Assembly: GCA_023374025.1 (NCBI GenBank)
Contig: SIJG01000034.1
Span: 1,096,758-1,160,757, forward strand
Source of the DNA: Heterodera schachtii
Taxonomy: Eukaryota; Nematoda; Chromadorea; Rhabditida; Heteroderidae
Length of the DNA stretch: 64,000 nucleotides
Direction: 5' to 3'
The first letter of the stretch is position 1. Each line of letters starts with the position of its first letter. Positions 51,776 to 61,958 of this stretch are shown here, piece by piece. The notes under the pieces are model-generated. The model did no database searches. It saw nothing but the letters and a program-made list of their open reading frames with translations, and had not been told where the DNA came from. The position numbers were made by a program, and so were the translations under genes.

Positions 51776-53352
51776 ATGAATCGACGGTAATTAATTTTTT
51801 TTAATTACAAATTTTTCATTTACCAACACATTTTTACGAATTTCAGTTGGATTTGCAGCGACGTTTGGATGGACATTCTCCCATCATTTGACCATGCCCA
51901 ACTCGGACTCAAAATGGCACTGATTTCCGACCGTTTCGACATTTTGGTGGACGCGCATTTTGACGGAAAAAGCGAATTGACAATTTGGAGGGAAATAACA
52001 ATTCACAAGGACAAAGGACCAAAAGCAAATGATATTGAACCAAAAGCGAAAATGTCTATTCGAATCGATGACAGTGAAAATTTTGTTGGTTTTCCGTTGT
52101 CTGTTCGTCAGCTGCCCAGCAAAATCTGCTTTAAAAGCATTCGGATTGGGTAATTTCAAACTTTTATTGTTTATTAAAGCATTTTATATTTCTTCAGTTA
52201 CATTGACCATTCCGTGATCACTTTCTCAATTCCAAGAAGCAAATCTTTGACAGAATGGGCACCAAATTGGAAGTGTTTGTGTATCCAATTGATGCGGATG
52301 TCCAACCGATCTGGGATGTTTTTTTCCGTGAAATTTGGCCAATTTTTGCGAAAAGCATTCGTCACTTGAGCTTTCACAATGCCGAAGCTTTGGACAATTT
52401 TCGTCGTCGCACATCGCCAACATTTCTCACTGATTTTGATCAGTTGACTTCAATCGATTCTGGTGCTCTATTACCCGATGGATTGCTGACGATGGACCAA
52501 ATGCAACTTCCGGCCAGGCATTGTCCAAATGGCTTCACACTCCTACAAAAAATGGACAACCAAAACGATTGTTTCGCAATATTTATGTGGGTCCACGGAA
52601 TATCGAATGGGTCAACAACTTCAAAGAGGTCGTCTCGCCAGAATTTTCGTCAATTTGTTTTTGATTTACCAAATTTTTTGTTTAGGCATTCCGTCGTGCC
52701 ACCACTTCTGTCAGTTACACAATTCAACTTTTTATGCCTGTGGAAACAATGCCAATTGAACCATTTGAATTGGTGAATAAACGGACGAAAGAAAAGCTGA
52801 TACTGAAACAGGGCAAACAATTCCACGAAATAGTGTATGATTGGCTGTTGAAACGGTGCCCAATTGGCGAGACGGTGAGGGACAATAGAACATATCAAAC
52901 TGTAATTGTCCAAATCATTTTATAATCATTTTTATCGTGTAGAGGCATATGTAATCGATTTAGTTTTGTGAATTTTTGTCTTTTTTGGATCCGACGCCAA
53001 AAGTGATCAGAAAAAAATTGATCAAATAAAGGTACTTTCTGTTTTGAAGGCACACCCCATTTAAAAAAGCCAAAGAAACTCGCAAAAATACGAGAAAATG
53101 ATTTGGACATTTACAGTTTGATGTGTCCAACTACTACAAGTGGGAAGACTGCAGAAATTGGGGGTGCCAATGCCAATTTGAACCATATCCGATTTGATCT
53201 GTGGTGTTTCAGTGAAACCATTGGGTGAGCTGCAAAAACAGCAATTTTTGATTTTGTCGAAAAATAAAAAGAATTAATTATTTTTTAGGCCATTGTCGCC
53301 ACCAGTGGAAGAAGACAAAGAAGAAGAAGCGGATCAAAGCAACAAAAATTAA
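51776..53352 (+). pseudogene. Type A F-box-like pseudogene with indels and a MITE
   Basis: Exons 51776-51786 (MNRR) and 51847-52149 (WMDILPSFDHAQLGLKMALI) are intact and in phase. The next exon (from 52198) loses bases at about 52225 and 52482, each shifting the frame; conserved pieces are IWDVFFREIWPIFAKSIRHL and GALLPDG. The third domain (from 52686) is readable through PFELVNKRTKEKLIL and RCPIGET, then is cut by the MITE at 52890-53125. Its remnant and a good tail exon (53289-53352, PLSPPVEEDKEEEADQ) follow. Non-functional. Confidence 0.8.
52890..53125. repeat. 236-bp MITE
   Basis: Ends ACATATCAAACTGTAATTGT and ACATTTACAGTTTGATGTGT pair over about 35 bp (continuing through CCAAATCATTTT). 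Disrupts the third-domain exon of the type A pseudogene. Confidence 0.7.
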
Positions 53353-53359
53353 TATTAAT

Positions 53360-55050
53360 TAATTATATTTGAGAAATGATGAGAAACGACCGATCTCAAT
53401 TTGATGCTTTTATTTCCTGTCAGAAATGCTTTTGTTGATTCTTTCGTTCCAATTAATTATATAAAACATATTTTTGCCTCAAAATGGCATTGAAGACCAA
53501 TTTTGATTTGGATTTTTGCTGAAAAATTCTGATGTAACGTCGCGCGCATGAAGTTTTTCATTTGTCTTTGCTTTTCGCCCCTTTTCATCGCCGACGCCTT
53601 CCTCCAGCAGAAGAGGAATTTCCATGGAGAAATCGCTAAATTTATGCAAATCTCCGATTAATTGTTTATTTATTTTTTATTGGTTTTGATCAATGCCCTC
53701 CCTCCTCCGATCACCTCGTCTTTTTGTCACACACCAATGCCTTGTCCATTCCGATCACTTCCAATTGCGGCCAAAATTTCCTCACTTTGTCCGGTTCGAT
53801 TAAGTCGCTCATTTCCTCCACTTTTGCCAAAAGGAATCTCTCCCCTCCCTTTGTGCCAATTTCCCGGGTTTTATAACAATTTTTTTTTTACTTTTTTGTC
53901 CTCCCTTTGGGCAGAATTTGGAAAGAGTACGCAACCGCCGCCTAATTTAATTAGGCAATTTGCACGACTTTTGACCAATCGAAGCGTACAAATTGGCGTA
54001 AGGCAATCAATCGTTTACCGCAGCATTTTCACTTCTGATCGATTGATCGCTTTAGCAATTTTCTGATCACTTTTCCCTTTTCATTTTTTTCGTTTCTTTG
54101 ACATTCCGTCGTCGAATGTCGGCTCTTTTTCTTCATATTTCACATATGGCGCCTGCAACAATCAATGAAAGTCATAGCTAACAATAGGACAAATACAAAT
54201 GCCATCAAAGCAACAAAAGGTAGTGCCAATGGAAAATGAAAAGACAAAAGTGAAGGGAATGAAAGTCGTCAATCAAATTGACGAAAGTGAAAGTGAAATT
54301 CAACAAAAATGGGGCCAAATCGCGAGAGGAAAACATTCTGCCGAAAAAGTGGACAATTTACTGGCATAAAAAAATTACCATAAGAATATACCGGATGCAT
54401 TATCTCTGGATGTATTCGAAAATATTTTTTTGTCTATTGCCTTTTAAGCCCATATTAAGTTACAAAACTTTTATAGACCCGGCTCGGACATTGCAGCCAC
54501 AAACAAATTGACATTTAAATGTCAGGTTTTCGCAAATGTCTGAAAATGGCTAAGAAATGGACACAAATATCGGGACATGCTTTAAATAGGGACAACTTAA
54601 GCGGAAGATTCGAAAATAAGCTAAAACATCAGTCGAGATTTCAGTCCGTGAGACGAATGCTAAATTATGAATACCAACCCGTGGGGGAGGATTTAAAGGC
54701 AAAAACAGGTAGGTCATCTCGAAGAACATGGAATTAAACTCTACAATTGATACACAACCGTTATGCCATTTTATTAATATATCAAATATGTATATACAAC
54801 GACGATGAATATGAATGAGATTTCACAAATATCGAACAAGCGAAGCACAATATATTAATGGGTATACAATATATACATTATTCAGATCACATAAGGAAGG
54901 ATCACTGTTCACAAGGGAACATTTAGGAAGCATTGGAACAGACAAACACAGCAATCGGACGGGAAGGGAATGATCGAAAGCAAAGGGACGGGTGGGTTGG
55001 TGTCGCGAGACGTCGTCGTCGTCGAACACTGTCATTTGCACGCAGCACGG
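53360..55050. other. Intergenic region, no confident gene
   Basis: 53360-53460 is type A 3' flank. 53585-53660 reads ADAFLQQKRNFHGEIAKFMQ on the plus strand and may be an orphan exon. Open frames at 53662-54066 and 54519-54737 (MSGFRKCLKMAKKWTQ..., basic) lack recognisable motifs or splice context. 54760-55050 is the 3' flank of the next gene. Confidence 0.35.
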
Positions 55051-55055
55051 CCTGG

Positions 55056-55559
55056 CTATTCCTCTGCTTGGCTCGTCTCCGCTGTGCTCTGTTCTCCCAG
55101 CGCTTCGTCCACGGTGGATGCATCGGCGGTGTCCTTCTTCTTGCCCTTCTTGTCCTTCTTCCCGTGCTTGTCCTTCTTGCCCGCTTTGCTGTCGTCGCTC
55201 TTCCCCGCCTCCTTCGATCGGTGTTTGTCCTTGCGCTTCTCCTCCTTTTTGTCCGCCGCTGGTGGTGCTGCTGCTGCGCCTTCGGCCTTCTTGTCCTTCT
55301 TCTTGTGCTTGTCGCCCTTGCTGCCAGCCTTCTTCTCCTCCTTGTCGCCGGCGGTCGTCGCTTCTTCGCCTCCTTCCGGCTTGGGCTTCTCCTCGTCGTC
55401 GCTCTTCGGTTGGTCGAGCATCGGGCCAAGGTACGCCTTCCAACAGTACTGAAAGGGACAAAAATTTATGAAATGCAATTTGAAAAAAAAATGAAGAAAG
55501 CGCAGCATTACAATTCCTGCTCCGAAGGCAGCAGCAGCGATGAATAGGTAAGTGGCCAT
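55056..55559 (-). CDS. Small single-pass membrane protein with long Lys/Glu-rich tail
   Basis: Two exons, 55559-55512 and 55448-55056, giving about 146 aa. The 63-bp intron (GTAATG...TTTCAG) is a multiple of three and stop-free, so retention would add 21 residues. The N-terminus MATYLFIAAAAFGAGI then YCWKAYLGPMLDQP forms one hydrophobic span. The remainder is highly charged, with KDKHKKKDKK-type repeats and an acidic end (EQSTAETSQAEE). TATAAAAG lies 87-94 bp upstream. I do not recognise the family; an ER or mitochondrial membrane anchor with a cytosolic basic tail is the simplest reading. The GC-rich tail gives long spurious open frames on the other strand. Confidence 0.7.
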   Translation of the reverse strand: MATYLFIAAAAFGAGIVMLRFLHFFFKLHFINFCPFQYCWKAYLGPMLDQPKSDDEEKPKPEGGEEATTAGDKEEKKAGSKGDKHKKKDKKAEGAAAAPPAADKKEEKRKDKHRSKEAGKSDDSKAGKKDKHGKKDKKGKKKDTADASTVDEALGEQSTAETSQAEE

Positions 55560-55645
55560 TGCGTTGCGTTGCGCACTGAAGCGGTTCGTTGGTTGGAGTG
55601 TGGTGAAGAAGAAGAAGAAATGTGAAGCGGAGGGAAAGACGACCC

Positions 55646-55653
55646 CTTTTATA
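55646..55653 (-). promoter_or_regulatory. TATA box of the 55559 gene
   Basis: TATAAAAG on the minus strand, about 90 bp upstream of the ATG. Confidence 0.55.
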
Positions 55654-55694
55654 CAGATCCAATTCTGCTGGAAGGAATTTGAAAAAAAATTGAA

Positions 55695-55702
55695 TATAAA
55701 AG
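55695..55702 (+). promoter_or_regulatory. TATA-like element upstream of the PTP gene
   Basis: TATAAAAG on the plus strand, 42 bp from the oppositely oriented one at 55646-55653; the two genes are divergent. A TTTACAG acceptor at 55869 could receive a spliced leader. Confidence 0.5.
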
Positions 55703-55924
55703 GGGCGGAAAATGCCCAAAATTCTCACTTATTCCATTTCCTTCAATTCACGCCTATTATTTTCGACACGCCTTCGCCTAATTACTGAGGTGCGCCTTCT
55801 TCACCATCGCCCGTTTTCCCTTCACTTCCTCCATTTGCACATCATTAATTTTCTTTTTTCCCCTTTACAGTGATCAACAACGCTCTGCCGCGCATTTCAC
55901 CCGCAACGCACACAGCAAACGCGG

Positions 55925-57240
55925 ATGTCCGGCGCTGGAAGTGGACGCCAAAAGAGGGGCCAGACGGAAGCACCGCGACGCCCAACCCGCAGCCGGTCAA
56001 CGCAGCAGCCTCGTCAGGCCGGCACTCAGCAGCAGCCAGGGCGTGCAACAACAACACAGGAACAGAGTGTGTTCGCGCAGGCGCCAACTCTTCGCAAATG
56101 GGAGGACACGGCAGAATTCTTCTTCGCCCTGGAACGCTTCGTCAACGACACAACGCCGCGCACCGTCCAGGACCTGGTCAGCGAATTCACCGAACTCAAC
56201 GCAGCGCCACGACCGGAGCCATCGCCTGAGTTTACACGGTGGGTTTTGGCGTCGTTTTCAATTTGTATGCATGTCTAATCTTCCCAATTCCAATTGCAGG
56301 AACTTGGAGTGCAACCGCTACCGAGATGTGATCTGCACGGAAATCAATCGAGTGCGACTCCACAGCGGACGCTACATCCACGCCAACTGGATCAGCACGT
56401 TCGGCGAGAACCGCTTCATCTGCACTCAAGGCCCGCTCGAGACGACCTGCGACGACTTCTGGACAATGATCGTGCAGGAGAACATCGAAGGCATTGTGAT
56501 GCTCTGCGACACCATCGAACAAAATCGGATCAAATGTCATCAGTACTGGCCGACCGCGGACAACAAAGTGGGTTTTGAAATTTTACCCAATTTAACAATT
56601 AATCATCATTTCCCCTTCCCTCCTAGCTCATGCGCTTCGCCAACAACCAGATCATGGTCAAATTCTCGCGCGAACACCACGTGGAAGGCGCGCTCTACAG
56701 GACGGACCTCATCGTTGGAGCACCGCAGATGCGACAGGGCCACTTGCGCGTTCAACACTTCCACTGGCGACAATGGCCCGACCGCGGAGTGCCCCACAGC
56801 GACCTGGCCCCGCTGCGCCTGCTGTACCATGTGATCGGCGTCCCCCGAGCGGTTGTGCACTGTTCAGCTGGTGAGTTACGGAAACAAAAAGCATTGGGAA
56901 ATTAATCATTTTTTTCCCATTCCAGGCATCGGACGCACTGGAACGCTCGTGGCGGTGTACTTGGCCAACCAAACGCTGCACCTCGGCCAGCCTCTCAACA
57001 TCTTCGCTCTCATCCGTGACCTCCGGCGCCAACGATCTCAGAGCATACAGACGCTCGACCAATATCTCTACATTTACTTCGTGATACTTCGGTGGGTTTT
57101 TTTCAAATTTTTTATCAAATAAAAATGCAATTTTTAATTTTTTCAGTTATGCACAAAACAAGGCGTCAAAGCTGAACATCAACGTGAACGCGCTCAACGC
57201 CCTCGTGCAGGCACTGAACTCCACCATGCGACGGGGCTGA
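55925..57240 (+). CDS. Classical protein tyrosine phosphatase, non-receptor type
   Basis: Five exons: 55925-56238, 56300-56567, 56627-56870, 56926-57091, 57147-57240. Phases agree and give 361 aa. A basic Gln/Arg-rich N-terminus (about 50 residues) precedes the phosphatase domain. Domain landmarks are NRYRDVICTEINRVRL, YIHANWIST, QGPLETTCDDFW (Q-G-P loop), the WPDRG loop with the general acid Asp, and HCSAGIGRTGT, the P-loop with catalytic Cys and Arg. The final Q-loop is SIQTLDQYLYIYF. All catalytic residues are present, so it should be active. It belongs to the large nematode cytosolic PTP group; the substrate is unknown. The start may lie further upstream if an SL is not added at 55869. 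Confidence 0.9.
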
Positions 57241-57701
57241 GCTGCTGCTGCTGACGTCGCCGGGCCGGCCGATGACGGAGGGATCGTCGGGATAGAATAT
57301 GATCATTTGCGAATGTATTGCGTTGTCAGCGTGTCCATAACTGTCATAATGCCCCATATTGTAATTGTCAATAGACCCGATCATTTGAATTGTATGTATT
57401 ATTTTTGATGTGTGCGCATGTAAACTAATCAAAATGAGAAATTTTCACTTTTTGGGTGTTTCGGCACTTCTGGCTTAGGCGGGGGATTTATAAAAGAATC
57501 GAGCAATGACTAATTTGGTATCATTTGTAAGCTCTAGATCAGATATAAAGGATAGATTTTTCCAGACCGTTAATTCGGAGCATAGGTAACCGAAAAACTT
57601 GAGAAAAATGCTCAAAAAAGGCGTATTTTGAATTGACGGGAATATTCATGCGCGGGAGGTTCATTCATTGCTTTGATTGGCGCCCAAAGGCTTTCCGTCC
57701 C

Positions 57702-58820
57702 GGCTCCCGGTAAATTGGACACCGGAAAAATGGACACCAGAAAATTGGACACCGAAAATTGGACACTAGAAAATTGGACACTAATGGAAATTTGGACACC
57801 GGAAAATTGGACACTATTGGATATAAAAATAAATAAATTAAAATAAATTTGCCTTTTATTTTCATCTGCACATACCTGTGTTTTTATAAGCGTAATAAAA
57901 TGGCAATAAATAAGGTTTTTATTATTGTAACATCAGGAGAAGAAGCCACCATAACATTCATAAAGAAAGTGCTGTATCCGCAGCATTCAAAATTCATATT
58001 TTGTGCATAATGTAAATTGCCCTACTTTCCCCGACCCAATCCCGTCATAAACTTGTCCTTCTGTTCATCCTATCCCAAGCCAATCCTATCCCTCTCATTT
58101 CCAATGTTATCGTGCCATTTCTATCCATTCACCTCTGTTGCATATGCCATCCATCTCTCTCATTCCCTTTGTGTTTTACCGTCATTACCCCTCATCCCAT
58201 CCAAAGTCCATCCCCATTGTGCCAGTATATAAGGCCTCTCAATTTCCCCCTCGGGGGCTGCGAGATGTCTGCGGTGGGTCAGTCTGTGCCATTCCTTGCC
58301 GTTGGCAATCCTTTCCCAAATAACCAATTGCACTGACCCACCCAAAATGCTCTGAGGTTGCTGTTGACCCAAACTTATTCCGGTTTCTAACATATAATAT
58401 TTTGTCAATGCTTTTCCTTATAATAAATTGCTCTTTCTTAAAATGGTAATTCGAAATGGCTTAACGCCTTAAACCCGGGGACACAACAGAAAGAAATAAA
58501 GTTTTCTTTTAGATAGGATTGCCATTTTTTTATGCAATTTAACACATTGACTAATCATCGCCCATTTTCGTGCATTTTTTGGCACATTGATCAATCATCG
58601 TGCATGTTTAATGCCAGATTTACTCTAACAAATAAGTGCCTTAATTCATTAATCCATTTACCCTACATAAAATTTATTTTTCAACCTAATTCCTGGCTTT
58701 ATTTTAGGAATTTGGTGTCCAGTTTTCCGGTGTCCAATTTTCCTTCGGTGTCCAAAATTCCGGCGGTGTCCAGTTTTCCGCTTGGTGTCCAATTTTCTGG
58801 TGTCCAATTTACCGGTCCCC
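57702..58820. mobile_element. Foldback element with TIRs of tandem ATTGGACACCGGAAA units
   Basis: Left arm GGCTCCCGGTAAATTGGACA followed by about seven 15-16 bp units (AATTGGACACCAGAA type) to about 57825; the right arm (58708-58820) is the inverted counterpart ending CCAATTTACCGGTCCCC. A perfect 9-bp duplication TTCCGTCCC lies at 57693-57701 and 58821-58829, as expected for Mutator-like elements. The 0.9-kb interior has no transposase but holds a TATA box and a stem-loop (58226-58342). Confidence 0.8.
58226..58350 (+). ncRNA. Candidate structured RNA inside the foldback element
   Basis: TATATAAG at 58226-58233 is followed 40 bp later by GGTGGGTCAGT (58273-58283), which pairs perfectly over 11 bp with ACTGACCCACC (58332-58342). 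Inside is a second hairpin TTGCC-GTT-GGCAA (58296-58308). It does not resemble an SL RNA or a spliceosomal RNA that I know. Could be chance. Confidence 0.25.
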
Positions 58821-59260
58821 TTCCGTCCCTCCCTTGTAATTTTCTGATCACTTTTTCCTTTTTACAAATGTTTTCTTGCTGAAGCCGCGCCAAAATGGCG
58901 CGCGCCAAAAAAAACCTCCCGCCAAAATGGCCGCGCCAAAGTGACCCCGACCCCAAAAATGCAATAAAAACGGAAAATACACCCCCTAAGAATCGACCGA
59001 AAATTTAAAAAAAAACGGTACTTGTCTATTATCTGTGTATAGATTTTCAAAAAAGTTTAGGTTTTTGCCTATAACTTTTTTCTAGCAGAAAAAGTGATCA
59101 TTTGAGAAATGACTGATCATTTTTAAGTTACGACGAATTGGATTGATTTGATCATATTTTGTTTTTTGCTTTTTTGGCGTACGATATAAAAGTGAATTTT
59201 GAATAGGTTAGAATTAGCTTCTAAATACGTTAAGTTTTCTTTGCGCTATTCCAAATTTGT

Positions 59261-59663
59261 TTAGACATTTCTGCGTGCCACCATTTCTTCTGTGTTACAA
59301 AATTAAATTTTGAAGCGTCAGAAAACTCAATTGAGCCATTTGAATTGGTGAACGAATGGACCAAAGAAAAGCTGACATTGTTAGCGCTTGAAGAAGATAG
59401 CGATGATGAAAGCATTAGTGATTGGCTGATGAAGCGATGCCCAATTAGTGAAAAGGCGGCGACGATTCAATGGGAAAACAACAAAAATTGGGATGCCAAT
59501 TTGAACAAAGTCACATTTAATTTGTGGGATGACATCAATAAATCCATTGGGTGAGCAGCAACAGCAATTTTTGATTTTGTTGAAAAAATTATTTAATTTT
59601 AGGCCACTGTCGCCACCAGCGGAAGAAGAGAAAGAAGAAACGGATGAAAGCAACGAAAATTAA
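59261..59663 (+). pseudogene. Relic of the last two exons of a type A gene
   Basis: Starts after TTTGTTTAG (TFLRATISSV), with a frameshift and stop near 59305. Then comes the conserved PFELVNEWTKEKLTLLALE to NKSIG (59550), and the tail exon 59603-59663 (PLSPPAEEEKEETDESNEN, stop). Upstream exons are absent; the sequence before 59240 is unrelated. Confidence 0.75.
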
Positions 59664-59679
59664 TTATATTTGATGAAAT

Positions 59680-60640
59680 GGCCGATTTCACATAATTGGA
59701 ATTTGATTTGATGCTCTCTATGATTTGTTGATTCTTTCGTCCGAAAACAATATACTTAATATCAATTAAAAAGTTTAGGCCTATAGAATTGTGGGTGAAA
59801 ATGGGGACTTCTAACCTTTTAGAACGGTCAAAACCGGAAAATAATCCTAAACAAAGCGATAGGTCTTTGTTTTCTATTTACCTGCAAAATTTCAAAAATT
59901 ATTAAACCATACCAAGGCTTATTAATTTTGATTAAAACCAAATAAATTCTTTTAAAATTTTCCAAGCTACATATAAGAGAACATTTTTTACGGCTCAAGT
60001 ACAGTTTATGCGTCCAATGGACTTTTATTCGTCCAATCAAAACTTTTATCCGGTGGCCATGTTTCGGGTAGCTCAATTTCCGTTGACCTGCGCCTGCGCC
60101 TTAACTCAACATGTGGGATGCCACGGCTTAATCATTGACAAAATGGGATATTTAAGGTCGAACCCTTGGCATTTTTGCGGATGCTCTAACACAATAAAAA
60201 CTGCGATAAAGATGGTTGTATTAACGAATCTAGCTATGAAAAGGAAAACAATTTACGTGAATATGATTAGTAATTCTGAGAAAATATTCAAAATTTTGGG
60301 AAATTCTAGCAAATCTTCGAGTGATATTGTCAATGCGATACAATTCGAATTTTGATCACCTTCATTCCCACTGATCAGTTTGGTAAAGCATGATCAGACT
60401 AATTTAGCGTGTTATATTTGTCTGCTCAATTTGGCTTTTTTGTTACTATTGTTGTTGCATTTTGGTGATCAACCCGCAATAATTGATAAATGATCTCTGA
60501 TCAGCGGATAAAATGCCATTTTGTTGAATCGGTGACTAAAAACAAAGTCAAATCTTTCATTTACACAGACAAATACACAAATAAATTTGATTTCAATTAA
60601 AAAATCCAAAAAGGAGCGATCGATCATTTCTCAAATAATA
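59680..60640. other. Intergenic; one unrecognised open frame
   Basis: An ATG-initiated frame at 60008-60355 (115 codons, starts MRPMDFYSSNQNFYPVAMFR, with several Cys and Trp) has no homologue I know and no promoter or splice signals that I trust. 60480-60640 is the type A 3' flank for the minus-strand gene. Confidence 0.3.
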
Positions 60641-60646
60641 AGCCAT

Positions 60647-61654
60647 TCATTCATTGCGCTGATCACTGCTTGGCCCGGCGGTACTCGAGCACACATTTTC
60701 GTCACTTTTATTTGCAGGTGGAGACAATGGCCTAAATTAAATGCAATTTAATTGGGTAAAAATAGGAATTTGGCAATGGCAAATGCCATTTATGACTCAA
60801 TCAATGCTTACACTTACCCAATACAATTTGGGAAGCCATGCAAATGAAAGAAGAGTCTGTTTAAATTGGCATCAGAAATTTCATCGTTTTCCCATTGAAC
60901 CGCCGCCGCCGTCTCCCCAACAATTATTGGACACCGTTTCAACAGCCATTCACTAGCATAACGTGGCATTTTCTTCAATGTCATCTTTTCTTTGGTCTGT
61001 TCATTCTCCAATTCAAATGGCACAATTTGCGTTGACTTATGCAAAATAATTATGTAAATGGTGTAACTGACTGAAGTGCGGGCACGGATAAAGACCTAAA
61101 CAAAATCAAAATGAAATTTTAAAACCAAAAGAAAATTTATGAAAATGTGTGTGTGGCGTGACCTCCTTGAAATTGTTGACCCATTCAAAGTTTGTGGATG
61201 CATTCAATTGACAGCAATGCAATCGCATCGGTTGGCCATCTTTTCTCGGCGTGTGCAACCATTTGGTCAAAGCTTGGCCAGCAGTTGCATTTGGCCCATC
61301 GTCATCAATTCCATCTGGGAACAGACCACCAGAATTGATTGCATTCAATTGATCAAGATCAGTGAGAATTGTCGGTGAAATGAGACGACGCAAATTGTCC
61401 AAATGTACGGCACCGTTAAATCGTAAATGGCGAATGTTTGTCGCGAAAATTGGCCAAATTTCATGGGTAAAAACATCCCAAATTGGCAAAATTAAAATGC
61501 ACAGAAAAATTAATTGGAATTCCGATTCGGAAAATTTTGGCATCCGCCACAGAAAAGAATCGAACGTGGTAGGGAATGTTGCGAAGAATTCGCCGCGTAC
61601 GCAAATTGCGACCGCGTCCCACTCCCCTCCATCCCTTGGGATTTCCGTGTTCAA
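60647..61654 (-). CDS. Type A-derived protein lacking the F-box-like domain, with a new N-terminus
   Basis: Three exons: 61654-61163, 61095-60818, 60731-60647; phases agree and give 284 aa. The first 56 residues (starting MNTEIPRDGGEWDAVAICVR) are unrelated to the family, end in a hydrophobic stretch (FQLIFLCILIL), and run in frame into the second domain at PIWDVFTHEIWPIFATNI. The second domain then continues to its normal end (NNFKE). The third domain has PFELENEQTKEKMTL and CPIIVGE; the tail is PLSPPANKSDENV. A TATAAAA lies about 165 bp upstream. The F-box-like exon is absent, so the protein could not bind Skp1 through it. Either a recently born gene or a relic with a lucky open frame. Confidence 0.55.
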
Positions 61655-61815
61655 TTTTCGTTAATTTCTATTTTTCGATTTCAAAAATCACAGCACCTGC
61701 TGCTGTTGTTGTTATTTTGTTGCTGACAGAAGCCGTCCTTGAGAAACAATGCGACAATTAGAAAAAATAAACAGCAAAGAAAGAAGAATGGCATTCGCGT
61801 CAAACGACCATTCCA

Positions 61816-61822
61816 TTTTATA
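61816..61822 (-). promoter_or_regulatory. TATA box, minus-strand gene at 61654
   Basis: TATAAAA on the minus strand, 53 bp from the plus-strand TATA box of the type B gene, forming a compact divergent promoter. Confidence 0.5.
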
Positions 61823-61874
61823 CCCGACAAACGCCGATTTTTTCTACCCCTGAATTGCAACGCTAATATTTTAG

Positions 61875-61882
61875 TATAAAAA
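61875..61882 (+). promoter_or_regulatory. TATA box of type B gene
   Basis: TATAAAAATGCC with the B-type pyrimidine leader, 77-84 bp upstream of the ATG at 61959. Confidence 0.65.
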
Positions 61883-61958
61883 TGCCTTTTTCTTCCTCTC
61901 CTCCTCATTCCATTCTCTCATTATTCGCCCTATATTTTCCGGTCATTTGTTCCTGCAA

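Noticed and set aside
53662..54066. 134-codon Pro/Ser-rich frame
   Set aside because: Composition reflects pyrimidine-rich DNA; no motif and no supporting signals.
54823..55728. Long open frames on both strands across the 55 kb region (up to 300 codons)
   Set aside because: They are other-frame readings of the GC-rich Lys/Glu repeat tail of the 55559-55056 gene; low-complexity, no motifs, and they ignore the clear exon structure.
55941..56834. 297-codon open frame overlapping the tyrosine phosphatase
   Set aside because: It runs through introns of the phosphatase in a different frame and has no domain; the spliced model has all catalytic motifs.
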